NCBI RefSeq assembly: GCF_018139685.1
Contig: NZ_JAGSPN010000001.1
Span: 124,001-188,000, forward strand
Origin: Cognatundibacterium luofuense
GTDB lineage: Bacteria > Pseudomonadota > Gammaproteobacteria > Burkholderiales > Burkholderiaceae_D
Direction of reading: 5' to 3'
DNA length: 64,000 nucleotides
Both the position numbers and the translations under genes were made by a program. The stretch's first letter is position 1. Each line of letters begins with the position of its first letter. Under the pieces are notes generated by a model, which was given only the letters and a program-made list of their open reading frames with translations, did not search any database and was not told the DNA's origin. Of this stretch, positions 27,301-36,394 are shown in pieces.

Positions 27301-28854
27301 ATGAAGAAAATGATTCAGAATGTGTTATGTACTGCAGCCCTGCTGGGTGTGCTGGCAATGCCGGCAGCCGCACAGGACGCTGCCTCTAAGCCAGCGGAAA
27401 GCGCAGCGCCGGTTGCAGCCAGTGTTACCGATGCCGCACCGGCCAGTGCGCCAGCCGCTCCGGTTGCAGCTGCACCGGCATCCGCAGCAGAAGCCGCACC
27501 TGCAGCACCGGCGGCAGCAGCACCGGTGCCGAACAAAGGTGACACTGCATGGATGATGGTTGCCACGCTGCTCGTGATTCTGATGACGATTCCGGGTCTG
27601 GCCCTGTTCTACGGTGGTCTGGTACGCTCCAAAAACATGTTGTCCATCCTGATGCAGGTGTTCATGATTTTTGCCGTGATCATCGTGCTGTGGTGCCTGT
27701 ACGGATATTCGCTGGCCTTTACCGAAGGCAGTGCATTTATCGGTTCGTTTGACCGTGTCATGCTGAAAGGCATCTGGGATCCGGTCAAAGCCAGCTATAC
27801 AACGGCTGCCACCTTCAGCAAAGGCGTGGTGATTCCTGAGTTCGTGTACGTCGCATTCCAGGCAACATTCGCTGCGATTACCTGCGGTCTGATCGTCGGT
27901 GCATTTGCAGAACGCGCACGCTTCTCGGCAGTACTGGCATTCGTGGTGCTGTGGTTCACCTTCAGCTATCTGCCAGTGGCACACATGGTCTGGTTCTGGA
28001 CTGGCCCGGATGCAATTAAAGATGCTGCCAGCCTGACAGCAGAAACAGCGAAAGCCGGTTTCCTGTGGCAAAAAGGTGCGCTGGACTTCGCTGGCGGTAC
28101 CGTCGTGCATATCAATGCAGCGATTGCCGGTCTGGTTGGTGCATTCATGATCGGCAAACGTGTTGGTCTGGGCCGCGAATCCATGGCGCCACACTCGCTG
28201 ACCATGACCATGATCGGTGCATCCCTGTTGTGGGTGGGCTGGTTCGGTTTCAATGCCGGTTCCGCACTGGAAGCAGGTGACGTTGCAGCACTGGCGTTCG
28301 TCAATACCTTGCTGGCAACCGCCGCAGCGACTGTGTCCTGGGTATTCGGTGAATGGATGTCCAAAGGCAAACCTTCCATGCTGGGCGGTGCGTCCGGTGC
28401 GGTGGCAGGTCTGGTCGCAATCACCCCGGCTTGCGGTTATGTCGGCCCTATGGGTGGTCTGGTGATTGGTCTGGTGGCAGGTATTGTCTGTATGTGGGGT
28501 GTGAACGGTCTGAAACGTCTGATCGGTGCAGATGATGCGCTGGATGTATTCGGCGTGCACGGTGTCGGCGGTATCCTCGGTGCCTTGCTGACCGGTGTGT
28601 TCGCTGCCCCTTCGCTCGGTGGTCAGGGTATTTTTGACTACGTTGCCAACAAAATGTCAGCCGATCCTTACTCCATCGTCGATCAGGTCATCACACAGGC
28701 AACTGCCGTTGGTGTGACTATCGTCTGGTCCGTCGTGGTATCCGTGATTGCTTACAAGCTGGTGGATATTGTGATTGGTCTGCGTGTTCCGGAAGATGAA
28801 GAACGTGAAGGTCTGGACATCACCAGCCACGGCGAGTCTGCTTATCACTCTTAA
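27301..28854 (+). CDS. amtB: Ammonium transporter AmtB with Ala/Pro-rich N-terminal extension
   Basis: The start at 27301 has AGGGGGAAA upstream and gives a signal peptide (MKKMIQNVLCTAALLGVLAMPAAA). The 517-residue protein then has a ~50-residue Ala/Pro-rich linker before the Amt core, which starts near residue 80 (KGDTAWMMVATLL) and has eleven membrane helices. The pore histidines are visible: His228 in PVAHMVWFW and the second in FGVHGVGGILG. The cytoplasmic tail ends ITSHGESAYHS. AmtB conducts ammonium and is gated by GlnK encoded upstream. The linker is part of the mature periplasmic N-terminus and is longer than in E. coli. Confidence 0.95.
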   Translation: MKKMIQNVLCTAALLGVLAMPAAAQDAASKPAESAAPVAASVTDAAPASAPAAPVAAAPASAAEAAPAAPAAAAPVPNKGDTAWMMVATLLVILMTIPGLALFYGGLVRSKNMLSILMQVFMIFAVIIVLWCLYGYSLAFTEGSAFIGSFDRVMLKGIWDPVKASYTTAATFSKGVVIPEFVYVAFQATFAAITCGLIVGAFAERARFSAVLAFVVLWFTFSYLPVAHMVWFWTGPDAIKDAASLTAETAKAGFLWQKGALDFAGGTVVHINAAIAGLVGAFMIGKRVGLGRESMAPHSLTMTMIGASLLWVGWFGFNAGSALEAGDVAALAFVNTLLATAAATVSWVFGEWMSKGKPSMLGGASGAVAGLVAITPACGYVGPMGGLVIGLVAGIVCMWGVNGLKRLIGADDALDVFGVHGVGGILGALLTGVFAAPSLGGQGIFDYVANKMSADPYSIVDQVITQATAVGVTIVWSVVVSVIAYKLVDIVIGLRVPEDEEREGLDITSHGESAYHS

Positions 28855-28943
28855 TATGGTTTTCAGTCAGGGCCGCTGATCAGAACAAGAGCCCGCGAAC
28901 GATATCCTCAGTCAGTGTATAGAGCGCACGAAGCTGAACTTTC

Positions 28944-28979
28944 AGGCCACTTTGCGAAAGCAGAGTGGCCTTTTTTTTT
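28944..28979 (+). terminator. Rho-independent terminator after amtB
   Basis: Stem AGGCCACT (28944-28951) and AGTGGCCT (28964-28971), followed by nine T. It lies 90 bp after the amtB stop. Confidence 0.9.
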
Positions 28980-29055
28980 CGTTGGTGATGCCAGGGGGAA
29001 GGCATTGCACTGACCGGAACCCTGACCGGATTCACACCGGTGTAGCAGCAACGAT

Positions 29056-29140
29056 TGTGCAGAACACCGCATCTGCATTTTACGGACAACCAGACTTTCT
29101 GCCGACGACAGACGCACCACCATGCAGAAATCCGCATTTC
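29056..29140 (+). repeat. Intergenic repeat family, copy A
   Basis: Contains the invariant core GACTTTCTGCCGACGAC (29092-29108) flanked on the left by TGTGCAGAACACCGCAT and on the right by ATGCAGAAATCCGCATTT. It is the most diverged of four copies. It lies downstream of the amtB terminator. Confidence 0.75.
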
Positions 29141-29523
29141 GCACATTTTTGGTGCGTTTTTCGCTGTTGGGGGCTGTCAACGGGGCGGGCGTATTGTTAC
29201 GCGTGATCAGGTGTATGGTCAGGCCGTGCATTTGCGACCATAGACTCATCCATTTCTTGCGAATGAAAAAGCGTATCCAATATAAATATAATATTTTTTG
29301 TGAGTAAACTGCAGTGTTAACAATGAAAATACTGACACTTCAGCACTTAAGCGGAGGGGCTTTCGCTATTTGCGCCGGAATTTGCAATATATTTAAAGTA
29401 GTATCAATTAAATAAATTGATGATTTTAAAAAAATAATATATATTAAAAAATTGTTAAATATATGAGAATGCTATTTTTTGAGTTAAAATAAATATAACA
29501 TTAAGTTTTGGAAGGAGAATTAA
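29141..29523. other. AT-rich non-coding stretch
   Basis: The GC content falls sharply from about 29250 onward. No gene is supported until the small ORF at 29524. This is the left edge of an accessory pocket that runs to about 31.4 kb. Confidence 0.5.
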
Positions 29524-29619
29524 ATGATGATTGATGATCAAGTTGTACGATTCGTTCTTGCAACTGGCGTTGTTATTGCTGGAATAGTGTTCGTCGTATA
29601 CTTGTCAAATTTTGGGTAG
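29524..29619 (+). CDS. 31-residue single-span membrane peptide
   Basis: The frame encodes MMIDDQVVRFVLATGVVIAG followed by IVFVVYLSNFG. It has a strong ribosome site (AAGGAG, 6 bp before ATG) and one hydrophobic helix (about residues 9-27). Such short membrane peptides can be toxins, transport-complex subunits or parts of small phage-related units. No family is recognised. It lies in AT-rich DNA unlike the flanking core genes. Confidence 0.5.
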   Translation: MMIDDQVVRFVLATGVVIAGIVFVVYLSNFG

Positions 29620-29657
29620 TCTCTTTTCAAGAGTTCGGCAGAGCAGAGTTTATTTAG

Positions 29658-29948
29658 GCGTATCTTTTACTTTTTAAACCCTTAACTGCTAATCATTACT
29701 CACGAGGAATATGGCTGGAAGGAGCCCTCTCTTCATACGACCAATATCTCGATAAGCGAAATGATTTTTGGGAACACTTCAGTCAAGTTACTTTAGCCAT
29801 TTTAATTGTGGTTGTACTCGCCGTTTTATTGCTTGCAAAGTTCATCGGCGCAGAAGCAGGATTGCCTATTTTCAGTGCTGTTGCAGGTTTTGCGATTGCG
29901 AAGTCCGGTGGGGTTCAAGTAAATCGTCGGACTCCACAGCCTCCTGAG
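29658..29948 (+). pseudogene. Open frame for a one-helix membrane protein, no ATG
   Basis: This frame is open from 29658 to TGA at 29946-29948 and encodes a convincing membrane protein: a hydrophilic lead (DQYLDKRNDFWEHFSQ), a strong helix (VTLAILIVVVLAVLLLAKF), then a small-residue-rich segment ending NRRTPQPS. There is no ATG or obvious start in frame; an ATG at 29711 is in another frame that soon stops. It may be a frameshifted gene or one using a rare start. Confidence 0.35.
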
Positions 29949-30078
29949 AGTCTTGGCGATAAGTGAAGCATAGTAAATCCGAACGATCGATAATCTATAG
30001 CGATACGGCTCACCGCTCCAGATTGCTTGTTACGTCGAAAGCTATGTGCTATATATTTTAAAAAATAGATAAGTATAA

Positions 30079-30651
30079 ATGGGTAAAAAATTTGATAAAG
30101 CATATGCGTCATTGGCTGACGCGTATGGTGGTATTGATAAATTTCATGCTGAACGTGAGGCTATGTCAAAAGAGGCACGGGAAGTCTTTGATCAAGATGT
30201 GCTTGAAATTGGTAGAATATTAAGATCTCACTTATATGTTGAATATTATATAGATAAATATCTAAAAGAAAAATATTGCTATAATAGGAAAGATTTGAAT
30301 ATTACTTTCTCTAAAAAGATAAAAATAATAAATGATAAGAATGATGAGTTAAAACCATTTATTCGATCTATAAAAAGATTAAATTTAATAAGAAATAAAA
30401 TGGCTCATAATCTAAAATTTCGAATTAGAGAAGAAGATGCAAACTTCTTTAGGAATGAGGATTTGTATAAAAATTACTTTTTTTCAAAAATAGTAATTGA
30501 TGAAGAAAATAAAATTGACGTTTATGAGTTGTATTCTAGCCTTGTAGCTTGTAGGATTTGTGAGATTTTAAATAAAAAGAATTATTTATTTGAAAATGTA
30601 TTGAAGGCAATAAAGGATGAGGCTCGTGATGTTTATTTTAATCGGGCATAA
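30079..30651 (+). CDS. Unknown HEPN-like protein in AT-rich pocket
   Basis: A 190-residue, highly charged, Lys/Asn/Ile-rich helical protein, with base composition far lower in GC than the neighbouring core genes. It has the motif RLNLIRNKMAHNLKF (about residues 104-118), an Rx4-6H type signature seen in HEPN-fold RNases and in abortive-infection and toxin proteins. No other domain is recognised. It probably came by horizontal transfer. It is followed 72 bp later by another unknown gene with a similar motif. Confidence 0.55.
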   Translation: MGKKFDKAYASLADAYGGIDKFHAEREAMSKEAREVFDQDVLEIGRILRSHLYVEYYIDKYLKEKYCYNRKDLNITFSKKIKIINDKNDELKPFIRSIKRLNLIRNKMAHNLKFRIREEDANFFRNEDLYKNYFFSKIVIDEENKIDVYELYSSLVACRICEILNKKNYLFENVLKAIKDEARDVYFNRA

Positions 30652-30723
30652 AAAATGTTAAAATTAATTTATGTAAAAAACGCATAGTATGTTACCGTCA
30701 AGATAGCGAAAAGGAGATTCATA

Positions 30724-31230
30724 GTGCAACAGTTTGTTAATTCCATACGTGCTTCAATTGAAAGCAATAACTGGCATGCTGCCTTAACATTGGCAATGAC
30801 TCTTCCTGATATCTGTGGTTGCCTAGAGAATCCATCCATGGGATCAAAGGCTAGATATGTCGCTTGGTATGATCAATTTATGCTAAAGCGTTATCAAAGT
30901 TCATTGGGACCATCAAAACAGCTTCATACCTTCCTATATGGTTCTGATTGCTATGCTTTAAGATGTGCATATTTACATCAAGGTGAATTTGGTATAGAAG
31001 ATCAAAGTGCACGGAAAACGCTTGATAAATTTCATTTTATTGTTCCACCTGGGAAAAATAGTATAATTCATATGAATCAATGCGGTAATACTCTTCAGCT
31101 TCAGATCGACATATTCTGTTTGGATGTTTGTGCCTCGGTTGAAGAGTGGATGTCAATGCAATCCGGAAAATCTGACATACAAGAAAAATTGTTAAATATT
31201 GGGCGTATATATTGTAGCCCTAATTTTTGA
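30724..31230 (+). CDS. Unknown soluble protein with HEPN-like RxxxxH motif
   Basis: This 168-residue protein of a widespread but unnamed family has the central motif FLYGSDCYALRCAYLHQGEF (about residues 77-96) and, later, a FHFIVPPGKNSIIHMNQ block. Arg-Cys-Ala-Tyr-Leu-His resembles the Rx4H motif of HEPN RNases. The start codon is ATG or GTG close to AAGGAG. It lies in the AT-rich pocket after the 30079-30651 gene; neither has a partner that would prove a toxin-antitoxin pair. Confidence 0.55.
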   Translation: MQQFVNSIRASIESNNWHAALTLAMTLPDICGCLENPSMGSKARYVAWYDQFMLKRYQSSLGPSKQLHTFLYGSDCYALRCAYLHQGEFGIEDQSARKTLDKFHFIVPPGKNSIIHMNQCGNTLQLQIDIFCLDVCASVEEWMSMQSGKSDIQEKLLNIGRIYCSPNF

Positions 31231-31556
31231 TAATGGATTGTTAAAGGTGGCTGGGCTATATACTTCACTGTAAATATAAATATAAATATAAAAAATATTT
31301 TAAATTTCTGTTGTAGATTTATGCAAGTCCAGATGCCTAATCGTAATAGCGGTGATAAACCGGTATGGTTATTTTACGGTTTTGGTATTATCTCCAAATC
31401 CCATAAGAAAAAATGCCGAGCCTGCCTGCGGAGACGGGCATAAAAAATCATTGACGGAACGCTTCCGCAAAAACAAACACCCCGTACGCACAGGGCGGTA
31501 CAGGGTGTTGTCGGGTGCTGCTGTGCTGGTGCACAGCAGCCTGATGCGTTAAACGA
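31231..31556. other. Non-coding region with a minus-strand terminator
   Basis: This is the AT-rich right edge of the accessory pocket. On the minus strand there is a stem-loop at 31476-31509 (AACACCC-C-GTAC with GTAC-A-GGGTGTT) followed by a T-rich run; it terminates the TPR gene. No gene is supported. Confidence 0.65.
31470..31509 (-). terminator. Rho-independent terminator of the TPR gene
   Basis: An eleven-pair interrupted stem, followed on the minus strand by TTTGTTTTT. It lies about 50 bp after the stop at 31557. Confidence 0.75.
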
Positions 31557-32822
31557 TCAGTTTTGTGCGGCAGGACGGGTCAGCAGCCACAGGCGGCCCA
31601 GATCGCCAGCGTCGGTGGATTTGATACTTGCGAACACTTCTTTTGCTTTGTCGCGGTTACCGGTTTTCAGGTAAGCCATGCCCAGATGCAGGCGTGCTTC
31701 GTCTTCAAATTTCAGACCGCCTTTGACCAGACCCTGTTCCATCAGCTGGATACCTTTTTCTGCCTGACCGCTGATCACATAGTTGTAACCGGTATTGACC
31801 AGACCCAGACCAGTTTTGGCGCTGCGTGCAGACGCTTCACCGGCGTCCAGCGATTTCAGATCTTCCGCAGCCTGTTTGTTGGCGCGGTCACGCAATTGCT
31901 TGTGTTTCGCAGCTTCTTTGCCTGTACCCAGCAGACCGGCGTTGTAACCGGCTTCCACGGCTTGTTTGGCTTCTGCAGGTAAACCTGCCAGCAATGCCAG
32001 TTCTGCCATTTCCACGTACTGACCGGCGTCATCCATGTTGCCGTTGATTAACAGCAAGCGGTACAGATCCAGACGCAGACGGTCAGAGAAACCGGCTTTG
32101 TGTTCGACGCGGTAGATCAGGTCGCTCCACAGTTCGCGGGTTGGATAGAACTCCACCATCAGTTCCAGTACGCTGGCGTAACCAGCCATATCTTTCTGAT
32201 GCTGGTAGCAGCTGGCGTACAGTTTCAGGTTTTCTTCAGAAGGTTTTACGCCGTCAGCTTTGTTTTGCGCCAGAATCTCGCGGATTTTCTGGATCGTTGC
32301 CGGATAGTCGGCTTTCAGATAATGCGCTTTGGCGATCATGCTGTTCATCGACGCATTTTTCGGTTCGCCTTGCAGGAAACGCTGACCCCAGCTCAGTGCT
32401 TTGTCGTATTGTTTTTCGTTGTAGTAAGTACCGGCCAGACCTTCCATCAGACGCAGTTTTTCTGCATCTTTCAGGTATGGCGAATCGATCATGGCGCTGA
32501 ACGAAGCAGCCAGCAATTCGGTGTTATTGGTGGAAGACGCAATGATGGCGCGGAAACGGTGCAGCATGAAGGATTCATACGGCAGCTTTTTATCCATCGC
32601 ATCCAGAGTTTTCAGCTTTTCGTCTGTTTCAGCGTATTTTTTTTCTTCCAGCAGCTTTTGCAGTTCAGGAATTGCTTTAGCGAATTCAGGACGCACAGAA
32701 TTGTCTGTTTTTTTCTCTTCCGCAGCCTGTTGTGCAAATGCGGTGGAGGTGAAGGTTGGTGCAAATCCGGTGCCGATAACGGCAGCCAGCATGGCAGCCA
32801 GAAGAAAAGAGGATTTTTTCAT
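31557..32822 (-). CDS. Exported tetratricopeptide-repeat protein
   Basis: The start at 32822 gives a clear signal peptide (MKKSSFLLAAMLAAVIGTGF..., cleavage after AFA near residue 30); an open frame further upstream lacks one. The 421-residue mature protein is made of helical pairs of TPR type, such as YNEKQYDKALSWGQRFLQ, HYLKADYPATIQKIREIL and YVISGQAEKGIQLMEQGL. It probably acts as a periplasmic scaffold. No catalytic motif is seen. It is the first gene after the AT-rich pocket and appears monocistronic. Confidence 0.75.
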   Translation of the reverse strand: MKKSSFLLAAMLAAVIGTGFAPTFTSTAFAQQAAEEKKTDNSVRPEFAKAIPELQKLLEEKKYAETDEKLKTLDAMDKKLPYESFMLHRFRAIIASSTNNTELLAASFSAMIDSPYLKDAEKLRLMEGLAGTYYNEKQYDKALSWGQRFLQGEPKNASMNSMIAKAHYLKADYPATIQKIREILAQNKADGVKPSEENLKLYASCYQHQKDMAGYASVLELMVEFYPTRELWSDLIYRVEHKAGFSDRLRLDLYRLLLINGNMDDAGQYVEMAELALLAGLPAEAKQAVEAGYNAGLLGTGKEAAKHKQLRDRANKQAAEDLKSLDAGEASARSAKTGLGLVNTGYNYVISGQAEKGIQLMEQGLVKGGLKFEDEARLHLGMAYLKTGNRDKAKEVFASIKSTDAGDLGRLWLLTRPAAQN

Positions 32823-32939
32823 AAGTCTTCCAAAGTGAAAGTGACCGCAAAATGACGGCTCTGCGGACACAACGCACGTCCGGAGCGGTCTGTTGACAGT
32901 AAACGCCAGACGCGCATTATAGCGGAGTCGTCCGGCGCG

Positions 32940-33587
32940 TCACCATTTGCAGCCGGTATCCACCACGGTGCTGACCAGAAGTGGTGCAATTGCCAACAGA
33001 CCGATGCCGGAATACGCCTTCAGACAATCCTTTTTCTCTGCTTTTTTGACGCCTTTACCGAGTTTTTCATCGGTGGTCGGGTCGGTATCCTGCGCCATCT
33101 GGATTTTGCCCATGGTGGTGCCGCGCCATTCTTTATCAATGCGTCCGGCACTGGCTTTCAACTGGTGCAGGTCGGTGCCGCTGCGCGGCGTCGCTGCTGT
33201 TGCGGATTCGGCTGGCGGGTTATCAGTGACGGGTGTGCTGACAGCATGTGTCTCCACTGGCTGACTGACGGATTCGTTTGTTGTTTTGCGGGGAAGTTCC
33301 GGTTTGCTGCGCTTTGCAGAAACAGGTGCCGGTGGCGTGCTGCTTGCTCTGACCGGTTCTGCGGCAACAGGTTGGCTGACGACCGGTGCTTGCGGGGCTG
33401 CTTGTGGAGCAGGCTGGGGCAGCGGTACAAATACCAGCTCCATTGCGGAAGATGCATTGTTGTGACTGCGCCACGGCTGATGCTGCATTTGCCACCATGC
33501 GCTGATCAGCAAAACATGTAATCCGAGTGCCAGCAGCATGCCGCTGTGACGTGAACTGCTGTGCGGGTAAGTATTCCAGCCATTCAT
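32940..33587 (-). CDS. TonB-like membrane-anchored proline-rich protein
   Basis: In this 215-residue protein a single N-terminal membrane helix (about residues 16-33, GMLLALGLHVLLISAWWQM) is followed by a long Pro/Ala/Val-rich periplasmic segment, as in TonB. The typical TonB C-terminal domain is absent; instead the protein ends with a short conserved-looking block (DCLKAYSGIGLLAIAPLLVS, then TGCKW). Function unknown; energy transduction is a guess from the N-terminal half only. Confidence 0.55.
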   Translation of the reverse strand: MNGWNTYPHSSSRHSGMLLALGLHVLLISAWWQMQHQPWRSHNNASSAMELVFVPLPQPAPQAAPQAPVVSQPVAAEPVRASSTPPAPVSAKRSKPELPRKTTNESVSQPVETHAVSTPVTDNPPAESATAATPRSGTDLHQLKASAGRIDKEWRGTTMGKIQMAQDTDPTTDEKLGKGVKKAEKKDCLKAYSGIGLLAIAPLLVSTVVDTGCKW

Positions 33588-33802
33588 GGGGCTCTCCTGA
33601 CATCACCGGAAATGATCAGCAGTGCACCGGAAGCGGATCACTGCGCGGGAAAATCCGGCAGGACTGCCGGAGTCAATGAATCGGTCATGATATGCAAAAA
33701 TCATCATTCCGGCGCAGCGTATCCGAAAAGTGGCATTTGTCGCGATGCCGGGTATTGTGTTTTACGCCACAGCATAGTTGTTGCGGCGACAGTGCCAGCT
33801 TG

Positions 33803-34114
33803 TCAGTGTGTAACTTTTTTGTACTGCACAACAATCCACGGTTTGACCACCACCGTCCACAATTCGGCTTCTTCTTTCAGCCATTGCTGCGCCTGTTCAT
33901 CGCTGACTTTGGCCAGTTGGCCCGACGCCAGCAAAGGCGCAACGGCGGGCGCATTATCGCTGGCCATCCAGTAGGCGACTTCGACCAGATCTAAACCATC
34001 GGCCACCACCACCACATTACCGGCAGCGAACTGACGGATTAACTCTTTCCACGGATAACGTGCGGTTTCCTGCAGAATTTTCTGCTGCAAGTCCGCGCCG
34101 GATTCTTCATTCAT
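33803..34114 (-). CDS. DUF2288 family protein
   Basis: A 103-residue protein matching the DUF2288 family: WKELIRQFAAGNVVVVADGL and DLVEVAYWMASDNAPAVAPL near the start, and EAELWTVVVKPWIVVQYKK at the end. It is small, soluble and of unknown role, and found in many proteobacteria. It is divergent from lapD, with 142 bp between the two starts. Confidence 0.75.
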   Translation of the reverse strand: MNEESGADLQQKILQETARYPWKELIRQFAAGNVVVVADGLDLVEVAYWMASDNAPAVAPLLASGQLAKVSDEQAQQWLKEEAELWTVVVKPWIVVQYKKVTH

Positions 34115-34256
34115 ACTGACTCCTGCGTAAAAAACGACTGATTTAGTGCTACCCCGGAGAAAAAAATGAAAGGGGCAGACTGAAAGTGCTATTTTCTCAG
34201 AGTTAGGCCGTCAGCGTCAGCTGGACTGATGGCATTCATTTTTGTCGTGATCTGCT

Positions 34257-36215
34257 ATGACCCTGAAAAAACAACTTTTACTCGCAATGTCCGGCCTGTT
34301 TTTGCTGGTGTTCATCGTGGTGCAAACCCTGACGGTGCTGAGTACCCGCGATTATCTGCAGCAACAGCTTGCATCTCACGCACAGGATGCGGCGACGACA
34401 TTATCCAAAACGCTGCAAACCGCGTTGCAGCAGCATGATGCGACGCTGGCGGCAACCGAGATTGCCTCTGTGTTTGACCGTGGTTATTACCGGCAAATGC
34501 TGGTGCTGGACGCAGATGGCAAGGTGCTGGCAAAACGGGAACTGGCAGATCAGACCGTGGCCGAACCCGGCTGGGTAACGCAGCTGGTGCGGCTGGAACT
34601 GCAACCGGCAGAAGCCTTTGTCAGTGCGGGCTGGCGTCAGCTCGGCAAAGTGGTGGTGGTCAGCCATCCGGCCTATGCGTATCAGTATTTGTGGCAAAGC
34701 ATGCTGAATCTGGCGACCTGGATGCTGGCGCTGTTTGTGCTGGTGATGCTGGCCGGATTACTGATACTGCGCTGGTTATTGCGTCCGCTGGAAGCCATGG
34801 AGTCCATGGCGACCGGCATTCGTCAGCATCGTTTCACCACGATTGAGCGTTTGCCGTATGCGCGTGAACTGCGTCAGCTGGTCAGAGCGATGAACCAGAT
34901 GAGTCAGCATATTGATCAGGAACTGAGCCGCGCTGCGCAACAGGCAGATACGCTGCGTCAGCAGGCAATGCAGGATGCGCTGACCGGTCTGGAAAACCGC
35001 GAAAGCTTCCGTTTACGACTGAATCAGCTATTGCAGCGCGATGAAGGCATCAGTCAGGCCTGGCTGGGTTTGCTGGAGCTGGAAGGTTTGCATGAGCTGA
35101 ACCAGCAGCACGGATTTGCACAGGGCGATGCGGTGTTGCGCCAGATTGCGCAATGCCTGCAGCAACAGATTCCGGCCCACAACGGGTTGGTTGCCAGACT
35201 GGGCGGTAGCACCTTTGCATGGCTGATTCAGGATCAGACAGCAGCGCAGGCACAGGCGCTGGCGCAAACCATCAGTACCGGCTTGTCTTTGCCGGATACT
35301 GGTCTGCGCTGGCTGGCGGTGCTCAGCGGATTTTCATCTCCGGCAGAGCAGGGTGTATTGCTGGCGAGAGCGGATTTTCTGCTGGCGCAGGCACGTCAGC
35401 AGCAGGCATGGCAGCAGATTCAGGTACATGACGAAGCCAGCAGTGGTCAGCTCAGCGGCATGGGTTCGCAAGCATGGCGTACCACACTGACGGAAGCGCA
35501 AACCCAGAACCGCTGGCTGTTATCGGTGCAGCCGGTACTGCGCTTTGCAGACGAGCACGAACTGCATCAGGAATTGTTATTACGTCTGGCCCTGCCTTCC
35601 GGCGACATTCTGCCTGCGGCCGCATTTTTACCGATGGTGAAACGTCATCAGTTATCCGCAATCATGGACAAAGCTGCGCTGAGTCTGGCGCTGGAACTGA
35701 TCAGCCGGCATGAAGGCGCGACGGGCCGCATCGCCGTCAATATTGCGGCGGCTTCGCTGCAAGACACAGAGTGGCGTTTATGGCTGCTGGACGGATGTGC
35801 CGGACGCTGGCCGGTGCGCCAGCGACTGGCACTGGAATTCACGGAAGCCGAGTTGCAGGATGCCGGTGATACCGCACTGGGCAGCCTGCCATTGCTGCGT
35901 GAGAACGGCGTACAGATCGGCATTGATCAGTTCGGCCTGCATCCGTCAGCGGTGCGTATGCTGCGTCAGCTGACGCCGGATTATGTGAAGATGGATCCGC
36001 AATTACTGCAGCAAGCCATGCTGGACAGCAACTGGCGCACCCATTTGCAGGCTATCGTGCAACTGGCGACAGCGATGGATATTCCGGTGATTGCGCAAAA
36101 ACTGGAAAATGAAGCGATGTTGCAGTTCGCCCGCGAATGCGGACTGGTGGCAGGTCAGGGTTTTTATCTGGCAGAACCGGTTTCCGTCCAGCGCGCATTC
36201 CGTCCTTACCTTTGA
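34257..36215 (+). CDS. lapD: LapD-like c-di-GMP receptor (degenerate GGDEF-EAL)
   Basis: The 652-residue inner-membrane protein has a first membrane helix (about residues 8-28), a periplasmic LapD/MoxY-type domain, a second helix (about 153-175), HAMP, GGDEF and EAL. Both enzymatic domains are degraded: LGGSTFAWL in place of GGDEF, HELHQELLLRL in place of EAL, IDQFG in place of IDDFG and QKLEN in place of the catalytic Glu. It should therefore bind but not make or break c-di-GMP. LapD sequesters the protease LapG when c-di-GMP is high, keeping adhesins on the surface. lapG lies 180 bp away on the opposite strand. Confidence 0.85.
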   Translation: MTLKKQLLLAMSGLFLLVFIVVQTLTVLSTRDYLQQQLASHAQDAATTLSKTLQTALQQHDATLAATEIASVFDRGYYRQMLVLDADGKVLAKRELADQTVAEPGWVTQLVRLELQPAEAFVSAGWRQLGKVVVVSHPAYAYQYLWQSMLNLATWMLALFVLVMLAGLLILRWLLRPLEAMESMATGIRQHRFTTIERLPYARELRQLVRAMNQMSQHIDQELSRAAQQADTLRQQAMQDALTGLENRESFRLRLNQLLQRDEGISQAWLGLLELEGLHELNQQHGFAQGDAVLRQIAQCLQQQIPAHNGLVARLGGSTFAWLIQDQTAAQAQALAQTISTGLSLPDTGLRWLAVLSGFSSPAEQGVLLARADFLLAQARQQQAWQQIQVHDEASSGQLSGMGSQAWRTTLTEAQTQNRWLLSVQPVLRFADEHELHQELLLRLALPSGDILPAAAFLPMVKRHQLSAIMDKAALSLALELISRHEGATGRIAVNIAAASLQDTEWRLWLLDGCAGRWPVRQRLALEFTEAELQDAGDTALGSLPLLRENGVQIGIDQFGLHPSAVRMLRQLTPDYVKMDPQLLQQAMLDSNWRTHLQAIVQLATAMDIPVIAQKLENEAMLQFARECGLVAGQGFYLAEPVSVQRAFRPYL

Positions 36216-36240
36216 GAACGGGCGGAATGAACCTCATCAT

Positions 36241-36328
36241 TGTGCAGAAGTCCGCATCGCATGATTTTGAAGGCCCGGACTTTCTGCCGACGACCGCCGG
36301 ATCGCTGTGCTGAAACCCGCATTTGAGC
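36241..36328 (+). repeat. Intergenic repeat family, copy B
   Basis: Core GACTTTCTGCCGACGAC, followed by CGCCGGATCGCTGTGCTGAA and CCGCATTTGAG. It lies between the convergent lapD and lapG genes. It is nearly identical in its right half to copies C and D. Confidence 0.85.
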
Positions 36329-36394
36329 CAGTTGAAGGCTCAACACCGGCTCCGGTGGATGGCGGGGATGGGAAGGTAGGTCCGTGTCGCCGCC

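Noticed and set aside
27325-28560. 411-codon open frame on the strand opposite amtB
   Set aside because: It is the antisense shadow of amtB; the His/Cys/Gln-rich translation has no domain, and the plus-strand frame is a perfect AmtB.
32100-32855. 251-codon Phe-rich plus-strand frame
   Set aside because: Antisense to the TPR gene; the extreme Phe/Gln content is typical of a shadow frame.
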